Source: Oscillospiraceae bacterium (lineage in GTDB: Bacteria > Bacillota > Clostridia > Oscillospirales > Oscillospiraceae). From it: a DNA stretch of 64,000 nt. The notes under the pieces are model-generated. The model ran no database searches. It saw only the letters and a program-made list of their open reading frames with translations, and had not been told where the DNA came from. The stretch spans positions 1 through 64,000 of the forward strand of contig JAAWUC010000001.1 of assembly GCA_022804995.1 (NCBI GenBank), written 5' to 3'. How positions within the stretch are numbered: position 1 is the stretch's first letter; each line of letters opens with the position of its first letter. Position numbers and translations under genes: made by a program. This document shows, piece by piece, positions 1 to 8,457 of the stretch.

Positions 1-1323
1 CCCGGCATCTACCCCATCAACGGCGCGGACGAGAACAGCCCCTGCTGCCTGACCGTGGACTTCGCCCTGACCTACTTCCTGGTCTCCGGCGAGATCGAGC
101 GCAGCAAGATGCCCGTGAACCTGCTGATCACCGACGCGTCCGGCATGTCCGTGCTGACCGCCTGGGCCGCCGGCAAGTTCTCCAGCTCCTCCATCAAGAA
201 GTTCTTTGATGAGTTCGATATCAACAACAAAATCAAGAACCGCGCCCTGATCATCCCCGGCAAGGTTGCCGTCATGAAGGGCGAGATCCAGGATAAGCTG
301 CCCGAGTGGAGCGTCATCGTGGGCACCACCGAGGCCGTCCAGCTGGTGAAATACCTGCGGGATGAGGAGTGGAAGAAGAGCTACACAGACAAATCCGCCG
401 CGGCTCCCGCCGCCGGCGCCGCCGCTGCGGAGCCCGCCCCCGCCCCCAAGAAGGTCATTCCCGCGCCCCCCATTGTGGTCACTGGGCCCTACAAGATCGA
501 CGACAAGCCCGTCACCTACAAGGGCCACGACCCCAACGCCCAGACCTTCGTCACCATCGGCGAGCGGATCCACTGTATCTCCCCCGCCATCCGGAAGGCC
601 ATGGACAGCTACGACGAGGCCCCCATCCTCAAGCGTGCCGCCGAGCAGATTGCCGCCGGCGCCACCTACCTGGATGTCAACATCGGGCCTGCGGAGTCCA
701 ACGGCCCCGAGCTCATGCAGTGGGCGGTCCAGCTGCTCCAGCAGAACTTCAACAACGTGCCTCTGGCTCTCGACACCGCCAACCAGAAGGCTATTGAGGC
801 CGGCATCAAGGTCTACAACCGCACCAACGGCAAGCCTATCGTCAACTCCGCCGACGCTGGCAGCCGCATCAGCAACATCGACCTGGCGGCGGCCAACGAC
901 GCCATCGTCATCGCCCTCTGCTCCGCCGACGGCATTGCCAAGGACAACGAGGAGCGCATGATGCACTGCCACAACATGCTGGAGCGGGGCCTGCACCTGG
1001 GCATGGAGTCCGACGATCTGTGGTTTGACCCCCTGTTCCTGGTCATCAAGGGGATGCAGGACAAGCAGATGGATGTGCTCAACGCCATCCGCGCCTTCTC
1101 CGACGAGGGTCTGAAGTCCACCGGCGGTCTGTCCAACAACTCCAACGGTATGCCCAAGCACATCCGTCCTATCATGGACGCGGCGATGATCGGCATGGCC
1201 ATGACCATGGGTCTGACCTCCGCCATCGTGAACCCCTGCGATCTGCGGCTGATGGAGACCATCAAGAGCTGCGATATCATCAAGAACCACAACCTGTACG
1301 CCGACTCCTACCTGGAGATCTGA
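1..1323 (+). CDS. AcsC C-terminal part fused to AcsE methyltransferase (5' partial)
   Basis: The frame is open from the first base of the window, so the start lies upstream. Visible residues 1-120 match the C-terminal part of the large subunit of the corrinoid/iron-sulfur protein (AcsC, acetyl-CoA synthase gamma), for example NFALTYF-like DFALTYFLVSGEIE and LSVLTAWAAGKF-type segments. An Ala/Pro-rich linker follows (about 121-165), then a complete pterin-binding TIM-barrel of about 260 residues beginning TFVTIGERIHCI, which is AcsE, the methyl-tetrahydrofolate:corrinoid protein methyltransferase (LDVNIGPAE, NSADAG and GLSNNSNG motifs). AcsE moves the methyl group to the cobalt carried by AcsC, so donor-side enzyme and acceptor sit in one chain. 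No stop or frameshift is seen across the junction. Family assignment is strong; the benefit of fusion is inference. Confidence 0.85.
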   Translation, partial: PGIYPINGADENSPCCLTVDFALTYFLVSGEIERSKMPVNLLITDASGMSVLTAWAAGKFSSSSIKKFFDEFDINNKIKNRALIIPGKVAVMKGEIQDKLPEWSVIVGTTEAVQLVKYLRDEEWKKSYTDKSAAAPAAGAAAAEPAPAPKKVIPAPPIVVTGPYKIDDKPVTYKGHDPNAQTFVTIGERIHCISPAIRKAMDSYDEAPILKRAAEQIAAGATYLDVNIGPAESNGPELMQWAVQLLQQNFNNVPLALDTANQKAIEAGIKVYNRTNGKPIVNSADAGSRISNIDLAAANDAIVIALCSADGIAKDNEERMMHCHNMLERGLHLGMESDDLWFDPLFLVIKGMQDKQMDVLNAIRAFSDEGLKSTGGLSNNSNGMPKHIRPIMDAAMIGMAMTMGLTSAIVNPCDLRLMETIKSCDIIKNHNLYADSYLEI

Positions 1324-1337
1324 GGCTGGTAGGGTTT

Positions 1338-1370
1338 GGGGCGTCCGCTATGCGGACGCCCCTTCTTTTT
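1338..1370 (+). terminator. Intrinsic terminator of the acs gene
   Basis: An 11-bp perfect GC-rich stem (1338-1348 with 1352-1362), a 3-nt loop and the T-rich tail TTCTTTTT start 14 nt after the stop codon. Confidence 0.9.
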
Positions 1371-1387
1371 CCACCGGACAGACGCGC

Positions 1388-1420
1388 AAACAAGCGGGAG
1401 GCGCTCACGCGCCTCCCGCT
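1388..1420 (-). terminator. Terminator of the yjfB transcript
   Basis: A 12-bp perfect stem (1393-1404 with 1409-1420) around a 4-nt loop lies just past the yjfB stop. Read on the minus strand it is followed by TTGTTTG, a modest T tract. It separates this gene from the converging acs gene. Confidence 0.7.
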
Positions 1421-1433
1421 CTTGTCTCCGCTC

Positions 1434-1613
1434 TTAACCGTATACGTCAAAGCCGTACTGGCTGGGGGGTGCTACGGAATCCAGCATCTCAATAAACGCC
1501 TGTGCCTGCGCTTCCATGCTCTCCATGCCCTTTTTCACCATGGCGATGTCATAAGCATTCTGGAACTGCATCTGGCTCATGCTCATGCTGGCGGCAGCAA
1601 TACTGTCCATCAT
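1434..1613 (-). CDS. yjfB: YjfB-family putative motility protein
   Basis: A 59-residue protein starting MMDSIAAASMSMSQMQFQ, with the alternating Ser/Met/Gln pattern of the YjfB motility family (Pfam PF14070). It has no signal peptide or membrane segment. The start at 1613 is chosen because AAAGGAG lies 10 nt upstream; the longer GTG start at 1634 would place the ribosome site inside the gene. The gene is monocistronic, with its own sigma-D promoter at 1650-1676 and a terminator at 1388-1420, so it should be expressed with late flagellar genes. The biochemical role of the family is not established. Confidence 0.85.
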   Translation of the reverse strand: MMDSIAAASMSMSQMQFQNAYDIAMVKKGMESMEAQAQAFIEMLDSVAPPSQYGFDVYG

Positions 1614-1649
1614 AGGCCCGTTTCTCCTTTCCACCTGTATTCATTGGAA

Positions 1650-1676
1650 ATATCGGCCCTTTTGCCCGCCGGATTA
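1650..1676 (-). promoter_or_regulatory. Sigma-D (sigma-28) promoter of yjfB
   Basis: On the minus strand TAAT, 15 nt, then GCCGATAT. The -10 is a perfect match to the sigma-D/FliA consensus and the -35 matches 3 of 4 bases of TAAA at the ideal spacing. The matching sigma factor is encoded at 18158-18973. Confidence 0.85.
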
Positions 1677-1698
1677 AGTCTCCCGCCAAAATTTTGGA

Positions 1699-2487
1699 CT
1701 ACTTCAGGTCGATGGAGACAATCTCCCCGGTTTCACTCTTCCGGTAGAGGTGCTGGAGGTTGCTGCTGAGATAGTAGGTGCCCATATAGACGTTGCTCCC
1801 GTCCCGGACATCCTCCAGGTATACGTCCAGCTCCCGGCAGGAGAAGCTGTCCACCAGGACCCAGCCCTGTTTGGGATAGACCGTGTAGTCCCCCATATTG
1901 TCTCCCTCCAGGCCGATGTCCCGTGGCTCCAGACTGTTGAAGAAGTCCATCTGCTCACTCAGGGCGGTGGGCCGGTCCTCCTCCTTCTCCTCCACCTCCG
2001 GCTCCGGCGGGGCCAGGATCTTGCCGTCCGGCTGAGAGATCTGGACGGCCATGGAGTATTCCGACCAGGCCACAATCACCTTGAAGAGCTTCCCCTCCGT
2101 GGTACTGGCCTTGGCCAGAAAGATCTCCCCGAGCAGGGTCTCCACATTCGGCTCCTCCTCCACGCGGTGGTAGCCGGAATCAATAACGGTAAAGCCCTGC
2201 TCCGCGTCCCGCAGCACGTCGATATAGGCTGCGGCCAGCAGCGCCGGGTCCTCGATCTCCTTATAGTGATAGGTGTACTCCGCGAGCCCCGCCTCCAGCG
2301 CCGCGTCGGTGGGCTCGTCGATGGAGGTCAGCAGGGCCTCCCCCTCGTCAATAATGCTGTCCAGGGAAACCACCTGGTCCTCCCCCAACTGGTAGACGGC
2401 TACGCTCTTGTTCTTGCTCCCGCAGCCGGCCAGCACTCCCAAACACATCGCCGCAGCCAGCAGGGCCGCTCCGATTCTATTTTTCAT
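1699..2487 (-). CDS. Lipoprotein of unknown function
   Basis: 262 residues. The start MKNRIG (2487) has GAGG 9 nt upstream. A lipoprotein signal peptide ends in the lipobox LAGC, so the mature protein should be anchored to the outer face of the membrane. No catalytic motif was recognised. It contains an acidic, Pro/Glu-rich linker (about residues 165-190, EPEVEEKEE) and a C-terminal part rich in aromatic residues. It lies 51 nt downstream of the FtsA-like gene in the same direction and is probably co-transcribed with it, which suggests but does not prove a joint envelope-associated role. Confidence 0.75.
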   Translation of the reverse strand: MKNRIGAALLAAAMCLGVLAGCGSKNKSVAVYQLGEDQVVSLDSIIDEGEALLTSIDEPTDAALEAGLAEYTYHYKEIEDPALLAAAYIDVLRDAEQGFTVIDSGYHRVEEEPNVETLLGEIFLAKASTTEGKLFKVIVAWSEYSMAVQISQPDGKILAPPEPEVEEKEEDRPTALSEQMDFFNSLEPRDIGLEGDNMGDYTVYPKQGWVLVDSFSCRELDVYLEDVRDGSNVYMGTYYLSSNLQHLYRKSETGEIVSIDLK

Positions 2488-2538
2488 TCGCTCTAGCCTC
2501 ACTTTGTCTTTCAATGACGGCCCGGGGGCCGCAGCCGG

Positions 2539-4581
2539 TCACACCCGGCGGATAATAATCCGGTCGTTGTCCCGGAGCTCCTGGGTAAAGGCGGCCTCGC
2601 CGTCGTTCACCAGCAGCTCCACCGGACCGTCCAGTGTCTCGAAGTCGATGCCGGACCGGTCCAGCAGGTCCATCAGATAGTAGGGGGATCCGTCCGCCTT
2701 TCCCGGCAGAATCAGCGCCGCGCCGTTAAGGTAAACCATCAGCCGCCGCCGGAGGGTCCGCTCCGGCTCCGGGGCGGGCACAGGTACCACTGGCTCCTCC
2801 GAGATAACCGGCGCGCTCTTCTCCCCCGGCTCCTCTACCGCCGGGAGTGCCGCAGGCTCTGCGGGCTCCGGCACGGCCTCCGGTTCCAGCGCGGACACCT
2901 GCTCCGGCTCCACCGCCGGTTCGGCCTCCAGCTCCATTTCCGGAATTGACTCTGCCTCCGGAGTAGGCGCCGGCGCGGTCTCCGGCTCCGGATCCAGGGG
3001 GTACTCGGTGGTCACCACATGGTCGCCGCTGCGCAGCTTCCGGTCCAGGGACGCGGCCCGGCCGTTGATGATCACACCGCCGGGGAAATCCGCACCCAGC
3101 AGCTCCCGGGGTGTCCGCTCCGCAGAGGGACCGGCCACAGCGGGGATGAACTCGATGCTGTCCCCGGCGTAGACCAGGGCGGAGGGCCGGGCGTCCTCCC
3201 CATTGAGCCGCAGGGTGCAGGGGGTGGCGCTCTGGCCCCGGAAGGTCATCCGCTTCCCGTCGATGGTAACGCTCAGGCTCTTCCCCGTCCGGCCCAGCAG
3301 GTCGGCAGAGGTATAGCCGTTCATCATCAGAATCTCCAGCAGGGTCAGAGTCCCGCTGCGGAAGAGCTTGGCGGGCTGGCCGTTGAGCATAATGCGGTAG
3401 CTGTCGCTGATAAGCCCCAGCCCGGCGGACACAGCGATGCCCAGAGGCGTGGCGTACTCCGGGTCGTTGAGCTCATACTCCGTGGAAAAGGCGCTCATGT
3501 CAAAGTTGTTCCCCGCCAGGGCCACCCGCTTCTCATCCATCTCCAGCGCCTGGGCCACCAGCTCCTTGAGCCCCAGCAGCTTGCTGCCGCCGCCGGCCAG
3601 GAACATGGCGGAGGGGGGTGCGCCGTTGATGCCCACTACCCGCTGAGCGATCTCCTGGGCCAGATTCTTGGCCGCGCCCTGGAGCACATCCCGCACCTGA
3701 TTCCCCGGCACGCTCTGCTCCAGACCCAGCACATCCCGGTAGGCGATGGTGGGAGCCTCCAGCTCCATCTTCATCCGCTCCGCCGTGGCGAAGGTCACCA
3801 GATAGGCCCGCATCAGCTCCTCGGTAATCTCGTCCCCGGCGGTGGTTGCCATGGTATACCCCACCACCGCGCCATCCCTGCATACGGCAATATCACTGGT
3901 GCCCGCGCCGATGTCCGCCAGCACCAGATTCAGCAGCCGCAGATCCGCCGGAATCACGGCGTTGAGGGCGGCGATAGGCTCCAGGGTCAGGCTGGCCACC
4001 TCCAGCCCCGCCGCCTCCATAACGGTGTACAGGCTCTCCACCACCTCACTGGGCAGGAAGGTCGCTACCACCTCCGCCTCCAGCTGCTGGCCGTTGTGGT
4101 CCTTCAGGGAGGTGAGGGGGTACCGGTCCAGCAGGTAGCTGGAGACAGTATAGCCCACCAGGTAGAACCGCCGCTGGCTGTCCTCCCCCCGGCTGAGCTG
4201 CTCCTCCGCGTCGCTGACCGCGCCGCTCTCCAGCTGGCTGATGAGGTCGCTGTCGATGCGGCTCACCTGGGGCAGGGTCATGGCGTAGCGGCCCTTCTCC
4301 GTCCGCAGGGCCCGGCCGGCGGCGGCTACGCACACCCGCCGGAGCCTGCACCCCAGCTTGGCCTCCACCTTCTCGGTGACGCGCCGGGCCACCCGGGCCA
4401 CCTGCTCGATGTCCTCGATCTGCCCGTCCAGCATGGCCCGCTTGCCGTGCTCCTCCTTCTCGATGGCCAGCACCTCCAAGCGGTCATTCGCCACCCGGCC
4501 CGCCACGCCGATGATGCTGCGGGTGCCGATGTCCAGCGCGAACACCAGCTCCGTATCCTGAACCTTCATTTCCTCCGGCAT
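2539..4581 (-). CDS. FtsA-like actin-fold ATPase with duplicated C-terminal domain
   Basis: 680 residues. The start MPEEMKVQ (4581) has GAGG 8 nt upstream; the next Met is too close to a GGAGG to be used. Residues 10-400 carry the FtsA/PilM actin-like fold: phosphate 1 ALDIGTRSIIG, phosphate 2 LADIGAGTSDIAV, adenosine motif FLAGGGSKLLGLKEL. This is not ordinary FtsA, which is about 420 residues with a C-terminal membrane helix. Here two related small domains flank a Pro/Glu-rich linker (about 515-600): one near 425-505 and one in the last 70 residues, both opening with an LNG motif and ending in a gD-I-hydrophobic strand. The gene stands between a chemoreceptor gene and a lipoprotein gene. 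A cytoskeletal or envelope-scaffold role is inferred. Confidence 0.75.
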   Translation of the reverse strand: MPEEMKVQDTELVFALDIGTRSIIGVAGRVANDRLEVLAIEKEEHGKRAMLDGQIEDIEQVARVARRVTEKVEAKLGCRLRRVCVAAAGRALRTEKGRYAMTLPQVSRIDSDLISQLESGAVSDAEEQLSRGEDSQRRFYLVGYTVSSYLLDRYPLTSLKDHNGQQLEAEVVATFLPSEVVESLYTVMEAAGLEVASLTLEPIAALNAVIPADLRLLNLVLADIGAGTSDIAVCRDGAVVGYTMATTAGDEITEELMRAYLVTFATAERMKMELEAPTIAYRDVLGLEQSVPGNQVRDVLQGAAKNLAQEIAQRVVGINGAPPSAMFLAGGGSKLLGLKELVAQALEMDEKRVALAGNNFDMSAFSTEYELNDPEYATPLGIAVSAGLGLISDSYRIMLNGQPAKLFRSGTLTLLEILMMNGYTSADLLGRTGKSLSVTIDGKRMTFRGQSATPCTLRLNGEDARPSALVYAGDSIEFIPAVAGPSAERTPRELLGADFPGGVIINGRAASLDRKLRSGDHVVTTEYPLDPEPETAPAPTPEAESIPEMELEAEPAVEPEQVSALEPEAVPEPAEPAALPAVEEPGEKSAPVISEEPVVPVPAPEPERTLRRRLMVYLNGAALILPGKADGSPYYLMDLLDRSGIDFETLDGPVELLVNDGEAAFTQELRDNDRIIIRRV

Positions 4582-4624
4582 ACTTGTTACCTCAGCTTCC
4601 TGTGTTGGTGGACGGAACAGAGAG

Positions 4625-4654
4625 CCGCCGGGACGGCGCAGGCCGTCCCGGCGG
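4625..4654 (-). terminator. Hairpin after the chemoreceptor gene, possible terminator
   Basis: A 13-bp perfect GC stem (4625-4637 with 4642-4654) around a 4-nt loop in the 176-nt gap between the chemoreceptor and FtsA-like genes. On the minus strand it is followed by CTCTCTGTTCC, which is poor in T, so termination may be partial. A second imperfect palindrome (CATATGGC arms, 4711-4744) lies in the same gap. Confidence 0.5.
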
Positions 4655-4757
4655 TCCGGCATCAGGCCGTAGCCCGGCCCCGGCGTTCCGCCGGCTCAAG
4701 TAGAGACGGACATATGGCATCCCGGTCTCCCGAGACGCCATATGGCCGCTTCCGCCG

Positions 4758-6587
4758 TTAATACTTGACGTTGGTGAAGGGGTTGTCGCTGCGGCCGCCG
4801 GCCGCGCCGTCGTCGGACCAGCCCTCGCCGCCCCAGCTGTCGCCGCCGGAACCGCCGCCGAAGGAGCTGGCGGAGCCGGTGCTGCTGGAGCCGAAGGAGC
4901 TGGAGCTGCCGCCGAAGCGGCCCTTGTTGCTGATCTTGAACTCGCTCATCAGCTGGTGCATGATGTTCGCCTGGGAGGAGAGCTGCTCGCTGGCGGCGGC
5001 GCACTCCTCGCTGGTGGCGGAGTTGGTCTGCACCACGGCGGAGATCTGGTCGATGCCCTCGGTGATCTGGGCAATAGCGGTGGTCTGATTCTCCACGGCC
5101 TCTGTCACGCTGCCCATCATGGTGACAACGCTGCTGGCCAGCTCGGTGGTCCGGGCCAGGGACTCGGTAACCTTCCCCACCACGTCCGCGCCGTCCCGGA
5201 CGGCGGTGATGGAGTTCTCAATGAGGTCCTTGGTGGCCTTGGCGGCCTCATCGGACTTGCTGGCCAGGTTGCGGACCTCGTCGGCCACAACGGCGAAGCC
5301 CTTGCCGGCGCTGCCGGCCCGAGCGGCCTCCACAGCGGCGTTCAGAGCCAGGATGTTGGTCTGGAAGGCGATATTCTCAATGGTGGCGATAATCTTCCCA
5401 ATCTCCTCGGAGGAGTTGGAGATGTTGGTCATAGCCACGTTGAGCTGCTTGACATACTCGTTGCTGGCGGACACCTGGGCGCCGGCCTCGCTGACGCTGG
5501 ACTGGGCCTCCTCCGCGGCGGAGGCGGTCTGCTTGGCGTTGGTGGAGATGTCGTTGATGGTCGCGGCCAGCTCCTCCACGGCGCTCGCCTGCTCGGTAGC
5601 GCCCTGAGCCAGGGACTGGGAGCTGTTGGACACCTGGTCGGAGCCGGCGGAAACCTGGTCCGCAGACTGGGAGATATTGAAGATGGTGTCGCTCATGCGG
5701 ACCACGAAGGCGTTGACGCTGTCCTGAATGGGCTTGAGGTCGCCGGGGAAGCTGGCGGTCAGCTCCACGTCAAAGTTGCCCTTGGCCATCTGGCCGGTGG
5801 TCTCCGAGATGTCCTGGATAACGCTGTTAAGTACCTTCTGGCTGGTGCGCAGCGCGTCGCACATCTCGCCCAGCTCGTTTTTGCCCGTAAACTCCACGGG
5901 GACAGACAGATTGCCCTGGCTGAAGCCAACCAGCGCGCCCCGCACCTGGGAACTGGGCTCCACAATGCTCCGGATGATCCTGACCGCAATCAGCAGCACG
6001 GCGATAGTCGCCACCACCATGATGGCAATAATAGCCACCAGCCCGATATTGGAATTCATGTTCTGCTGCTTGATGATCTGGGCCTGAGCGTTGGCCAGTG
6101 CCACCGCCGCGTTCTCACCGGCCACAGCGGCGGCGTTCAGCTTGGGCGTGCAGTTGTTGACAATCATGTTGACTGCCTCCTGGCGATTGGTGCCCACAAC
6201 GCTGACAATCTCCCTGGCGTCCGTCTCCCAGGACTTGATAGCGTTGGAGAAAGCATCAAGGGTGCTCCTGTCCTCCAGGGGGAAGACATTCTCCAGCTGG
6301 GCAAACAGCTGGTCCAGCTCCTCCACCTTGCTGGTAACGTTGGAAATACTGCTGGTGTCTCCGGAGAGGGCCGCGTCCCGCAGGTTCCGGGCGGCAATGT
6401 TGTAGTCGATGCGGCAGCTGGCAATCAGCTCTGTGGACTCCACGTAGTGGTCGATGATATCCATATAGGCGCTCTTCTGGGAATTCATCATGACCAGCGC
6501 TGCGACAATGATGATTACGGAAACCAAAATTGTCGTCCCGAAGCCTACGATCAGGCTTTTCCTGATGGACATATTTTTGAAATTCAT
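4758..6587 (-). CDS. Methyl-accepting chemotaxis protein
   Basis: 609 residues, ATG with AGGAGG 10 nt upstream. Order: transmembrane helix about 13-35; periplasmic-side four-helix-bundle sensor about 36-185; second membrane helix about 185-207; two HAMP-like segments to about 310; then the cytoplasmic signalling coiled coil. The highly conserved hairpin tip that binds CheA/CheW is intact ([32 protein letters not shown]). A Gly/Ser-rich tail of about 55 residues ends in NPFTNVKY and may be a flexible tether for adaptation enzymes. The ligand cannot be told. The gene sits among motility genes; no sigma-D promoter was recognised upstream. Confidence 0.93.
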   Translation of the reverse strand: MNFKNMSIRKSLIVGFGTTILVSVIIIVAALVMMNSQKSAYMDIIDHYVESTELIASCRIDYNIAARNLRDAALSGDTSSISNVTSKVEELDQLFAQLENVFPLEDRSTLDAFSNAIKSWETDAREIVSVVGTNRQEAVNMIVNNCTPKLNAAAVAGENAAVALANAQAQIIKQQNMNSNIGLVAIIAIMVVATIAVLLIAVRIIRSIVEPSSQVRGALVGFSQGNLSVPVEFTGKNELGEMCDALRTSQKVLNSVIQDISETTGQMAKGNFDVELTASFPGDLKPIQDSVNAFVVRMSDTIFNISQSADQVSAGSDQVSNSSQSLAQGATEQASAVEELAATINDISTNAKQTASAAEEAQSSVSEAGAQVSASNEYVKQLNVAMTNISNSSEEIGKIIATIENIAFQTNILALNAAVEAARAGSAGKGFAVVADEVRNLASKSDEAAKATKDLIENSITAVRDGADVVGKVTESLARTTELASSVVTMMGSVTEAVENQTTAIAQITEGIDQISAVVQTNSATSEECAAASEQLSSQANIMHQLMSEFKISNKGRFGGSSSSFGSSSTGSASSFGGGSGGDSWGGEGWSDDGAAGGRSDNPFTNVKY

Positions 6588-6800
6588 CTGTAGCTTTCCT
6601 CCTATTATTTCCCGCCGGTCGGAGCACCCTCCGCCGCCGGATGTTCTACGATGTCACCTATCCCGTACCATGTCCGTTCCGCTTCCCGGCCCCCCCTCGG
6701 GATGGCCGCGCTGATTGGCGGCGGGGCTGGGGCCCCTCGGATATTTCACATTCTCACCGCCCTGCTTTCAAAAGGATGAAGTTTACAATCTCAGCGCCCG

Positions 6801-7499
6801 CTAAACGATATCGCCGTACTTGCCGTTGCGCACATCCCCCACCAGCTTGCCATCCACCAGGGTCACAACCCGCCGGCGCATGATGTTCACATACTGGCTG
6901 GCGTGGGTAGCCATAACGATGGTGGTGCCCCGGCTGTTGAGCTCGTTGAGCAGGTGCATCAGATCCCAGATGTTGTCGTCGTCCAGGTTGGCCGTCAGCT
7001 CGTCGATGAGCAGAATCGGAGGGCTGCTCACCAGCGCCCGGGCCAGCTCCACCCGCCGGCACTCCCCGATGGAGAGCTCCGCCGGGTACCGGTCCTCCAC
7101 ATCCGGCAGGCCCACGATGCCCAGCGCCTTCTTGGCCGCCTGCTTTCCCCGGCGGCGCATCCCGGTGGCCCCTGCCGTCAGAAGCAGGTTGTCCCGGATG
7201 GTCCGCTTGCGGATCAGCAGGCACTGCTGGTCCACAATGCCAAAGGTTCGGGCCACCCGCACCCGCCAAGGCCCCATCAGACGGCCAATATTGGAGCCGT
7301 TGAGGTAGACCGCCCCGGCGTCCGGCGAGATCTCCCCGCCCATGAGCTTGAGCAGGGTGCTCTTACCCGCGCCGCTGCTGCCGATGAGGAAGACGAACTC
7401 CCCCTGCTCCACCGTCAGGCTCACATCCCGGACAGCGTACTGGGTGCGCTTATCCTGGGTATATCGTTTTGACACATTTTCAAGACGGATCTCTGGCAT
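6801..7499 (-). CDS. FtsE-like ABC ATPase without FtsX partner
   Basis: 232 residues, start MPEIRLENVSKRY at 7499 with AAGGAG 10 nt upstream. Walker A GSSGAGKST (about 40-48), Q-loop region GIVDQQ, signature, Walker B ILLIDE and the H-loop MATHASQ are present. FtsE and cell-division/export ATPases of this class are the closest match. The signature reads LSIGECRR where LSGGQQR or LSGGEQQR is usual. No membrane permease (FtsX type) lies next to it; the neighbours are a flagellar chaperone and a chemoreceptor. The partner and substrate are therefore unknown. Confidence 0.8.
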   Translation of the reverse strand: MPEIRLENVSKRYTQDKRTQYAVRDVSLTVEQGEFVFLIGSSGAGKSTLLKLMGGEISPDAGAVYLNGSNIGRLMGPWRVRVARTFGIVDQQCLLIRKRTIRDNLLLTAGATGMRRRGKQAAKKALGIVGLPDVEDRYPAELSIGECRRVELARALVSSPPILLIDELTANLDDDNIWDLMHLLNELNSRGTTIVMATHASQYVNIMRRRVVTLVDGKLVGDVRNGKYGDIV

Positions 7500-7636
7500 T
7501 CCGCTGCGGCTCCTTCCGGTTCCCTGGCCGGGAACCGCCATCAGATATCGAACACTTGCCCCGCAAAGCGTCCCTCCTCCGGCACGCCCCACGGACATCT
7601 GCCCCGCCGTATCCGCCGGCGGGACAGATCAGGACT

Positions 7637-8029
7637 TTATTTCTTCTTGTAGAACGACTGGCCGCCCGCCATCCGCAGGCTGATCCGGCGGTCCAGCTCC
7701 ACCACCCGCTCCAGCAGGCGGCGGGTCTTTCCGGCCTGCTCCAGGAAAGTCCGCTCCTGACTGCTCCGGGGCTCCTCCCCTTTCAGCAGGGCCTTTACCC
7801 GCTCCTGGTCCTCCTCGGACAGTGTCCTCCGCCGGTCCTTGAGGGTCTTTTCCGTCTCCTCCAGGCGGAGCAGAGGATCCTGGCGCATGGCGATGATCAT
7901 CCGCACGGCCACCTGGTCGCTGCGGTCCATGCTCTCCCCCAGCTGGCGGGTCAGATCCAACGCCTCCGTCAGGTCGTTGTACTTCCTCCGCTCCAGCACC
8001 GTCAGGTCCATCCACTCCCCCGCGGTCAT
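7637..8029 (-). CDS. FliT-like flagellar chaperone candidate
   Basis: 130 residues, mostly predicted amphipathic helix, rich in Arg, Glu and Leu, with no membrane segment. Its start codon overlaps the fliS stop (ATGA), the position taken by FliT in many flagellar loci, where FliT chaperones the cap protein FliD. Sequence similarity to FliT is weak, so the call rests on position, size and helical character. Confidence 0.55.
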   Translation of the reverse strand: MTAGEWMDLTVLERRKYNDLTEALDLTRQLGESMDRSDQVAVRMIIAMRQDPLLRLEETEKTLKDRRRTLSEEDQERVKALLKGEEPRSSQERTFLEQAGKTRRLLERVVELDRRISLRMAGGQSFYKKK

Positions 8030-8415
8030 ACGGCGCTCTCCCGGCCGGAGCTGCTGTTCTTCTCCGCGTTGTGGAAGGCGTCCCGCAGCTCCGCGAGCAT
8101 TGGCCGGAGCTCCTCGAGCAGCTTGCCGTTCCGGCCGATTTTGATCCGGCCCAGCTGATAGGTGAAATACTCATACATACGGCTCAGATCCCTGCTGATA
8201 GGGTACTGGGGGTCCAGCGTGGCGCTGAGGTAATCCACAATATCACTGCACCGCTCCACCGCCGCCTCAAAGGTAGGATAATCCTCCTTCTCCAGGGCGA
8301 TGGCGGCCATGGTCCCCCGCTTGACCAGCTCGTCGTACAGCAGCAGCAGCAGCTCGCCGGGGGTCATGGAGTTGACAGACTGCTCCTTGTACTGCTGATA
8401 GCCTCTCCTATCCAT
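8026..8415 (-). CDS. fliS: Flagellin export chaperone FliS
   Basis: 129 residues with the family pattern YQQYKEQSVNSMTPGELLLLLYDELVKRG at the N-terminus (first part quoted only to show the Y..Y..V.S..P.EL..LLYD.. motif). FliS binds the C-terminal helix of flagellin in the cytoplasm and delivers it to the export gate. It follows fliD with a 42-nt gap and overlaps the next gene by 4 nt, the usual fliD-fliS-fliT order. Confidence 0.95.
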   Translation of the reverse strand: MDRRGYQQYKEQSVNSMTPGELLLLLYDELVKRGTMAAIALEKEDYPTFEAAVERCSDIVDYLSATLDPQYPISRDLSRMYEYFTYQLGRIKIGRNGKLLEELRPMLAELRDAFHNAEKNSSSGRESAV

Positions 8416-8457
8416 TTGGATACCGTTCCTTTCTGCGTCTCAGGGGTTTGTGCGGCA

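Noticed and set aside
361-540. Frameshift or two adjacent genes at the AcsC-AcsE junction
   Set aside because: The frame is continuous with normal codon bias through the linker, with no stop, no ribosome site and no start codon suited to a separate acsE.
4711-4744. Operator or insertion-sequence end made of CATATGGC inverted arms
   Set aside because: Single copy, imperfect interior, no transposase or target duplication; recorded only as a palindrome in the gap.
6588-6800. Sigma-28 promoter before the chemoreceptor gene
   Set aside because: No CCGATA-type -10 with a spaced TAAA-like -35 could be found on the minus strand.
7600-7635. Terminator between the FliT-like and FtsE-like genes
   Set aside because: A 12-bp stem with one G-T pair exists, but no T tract follows in either direction.
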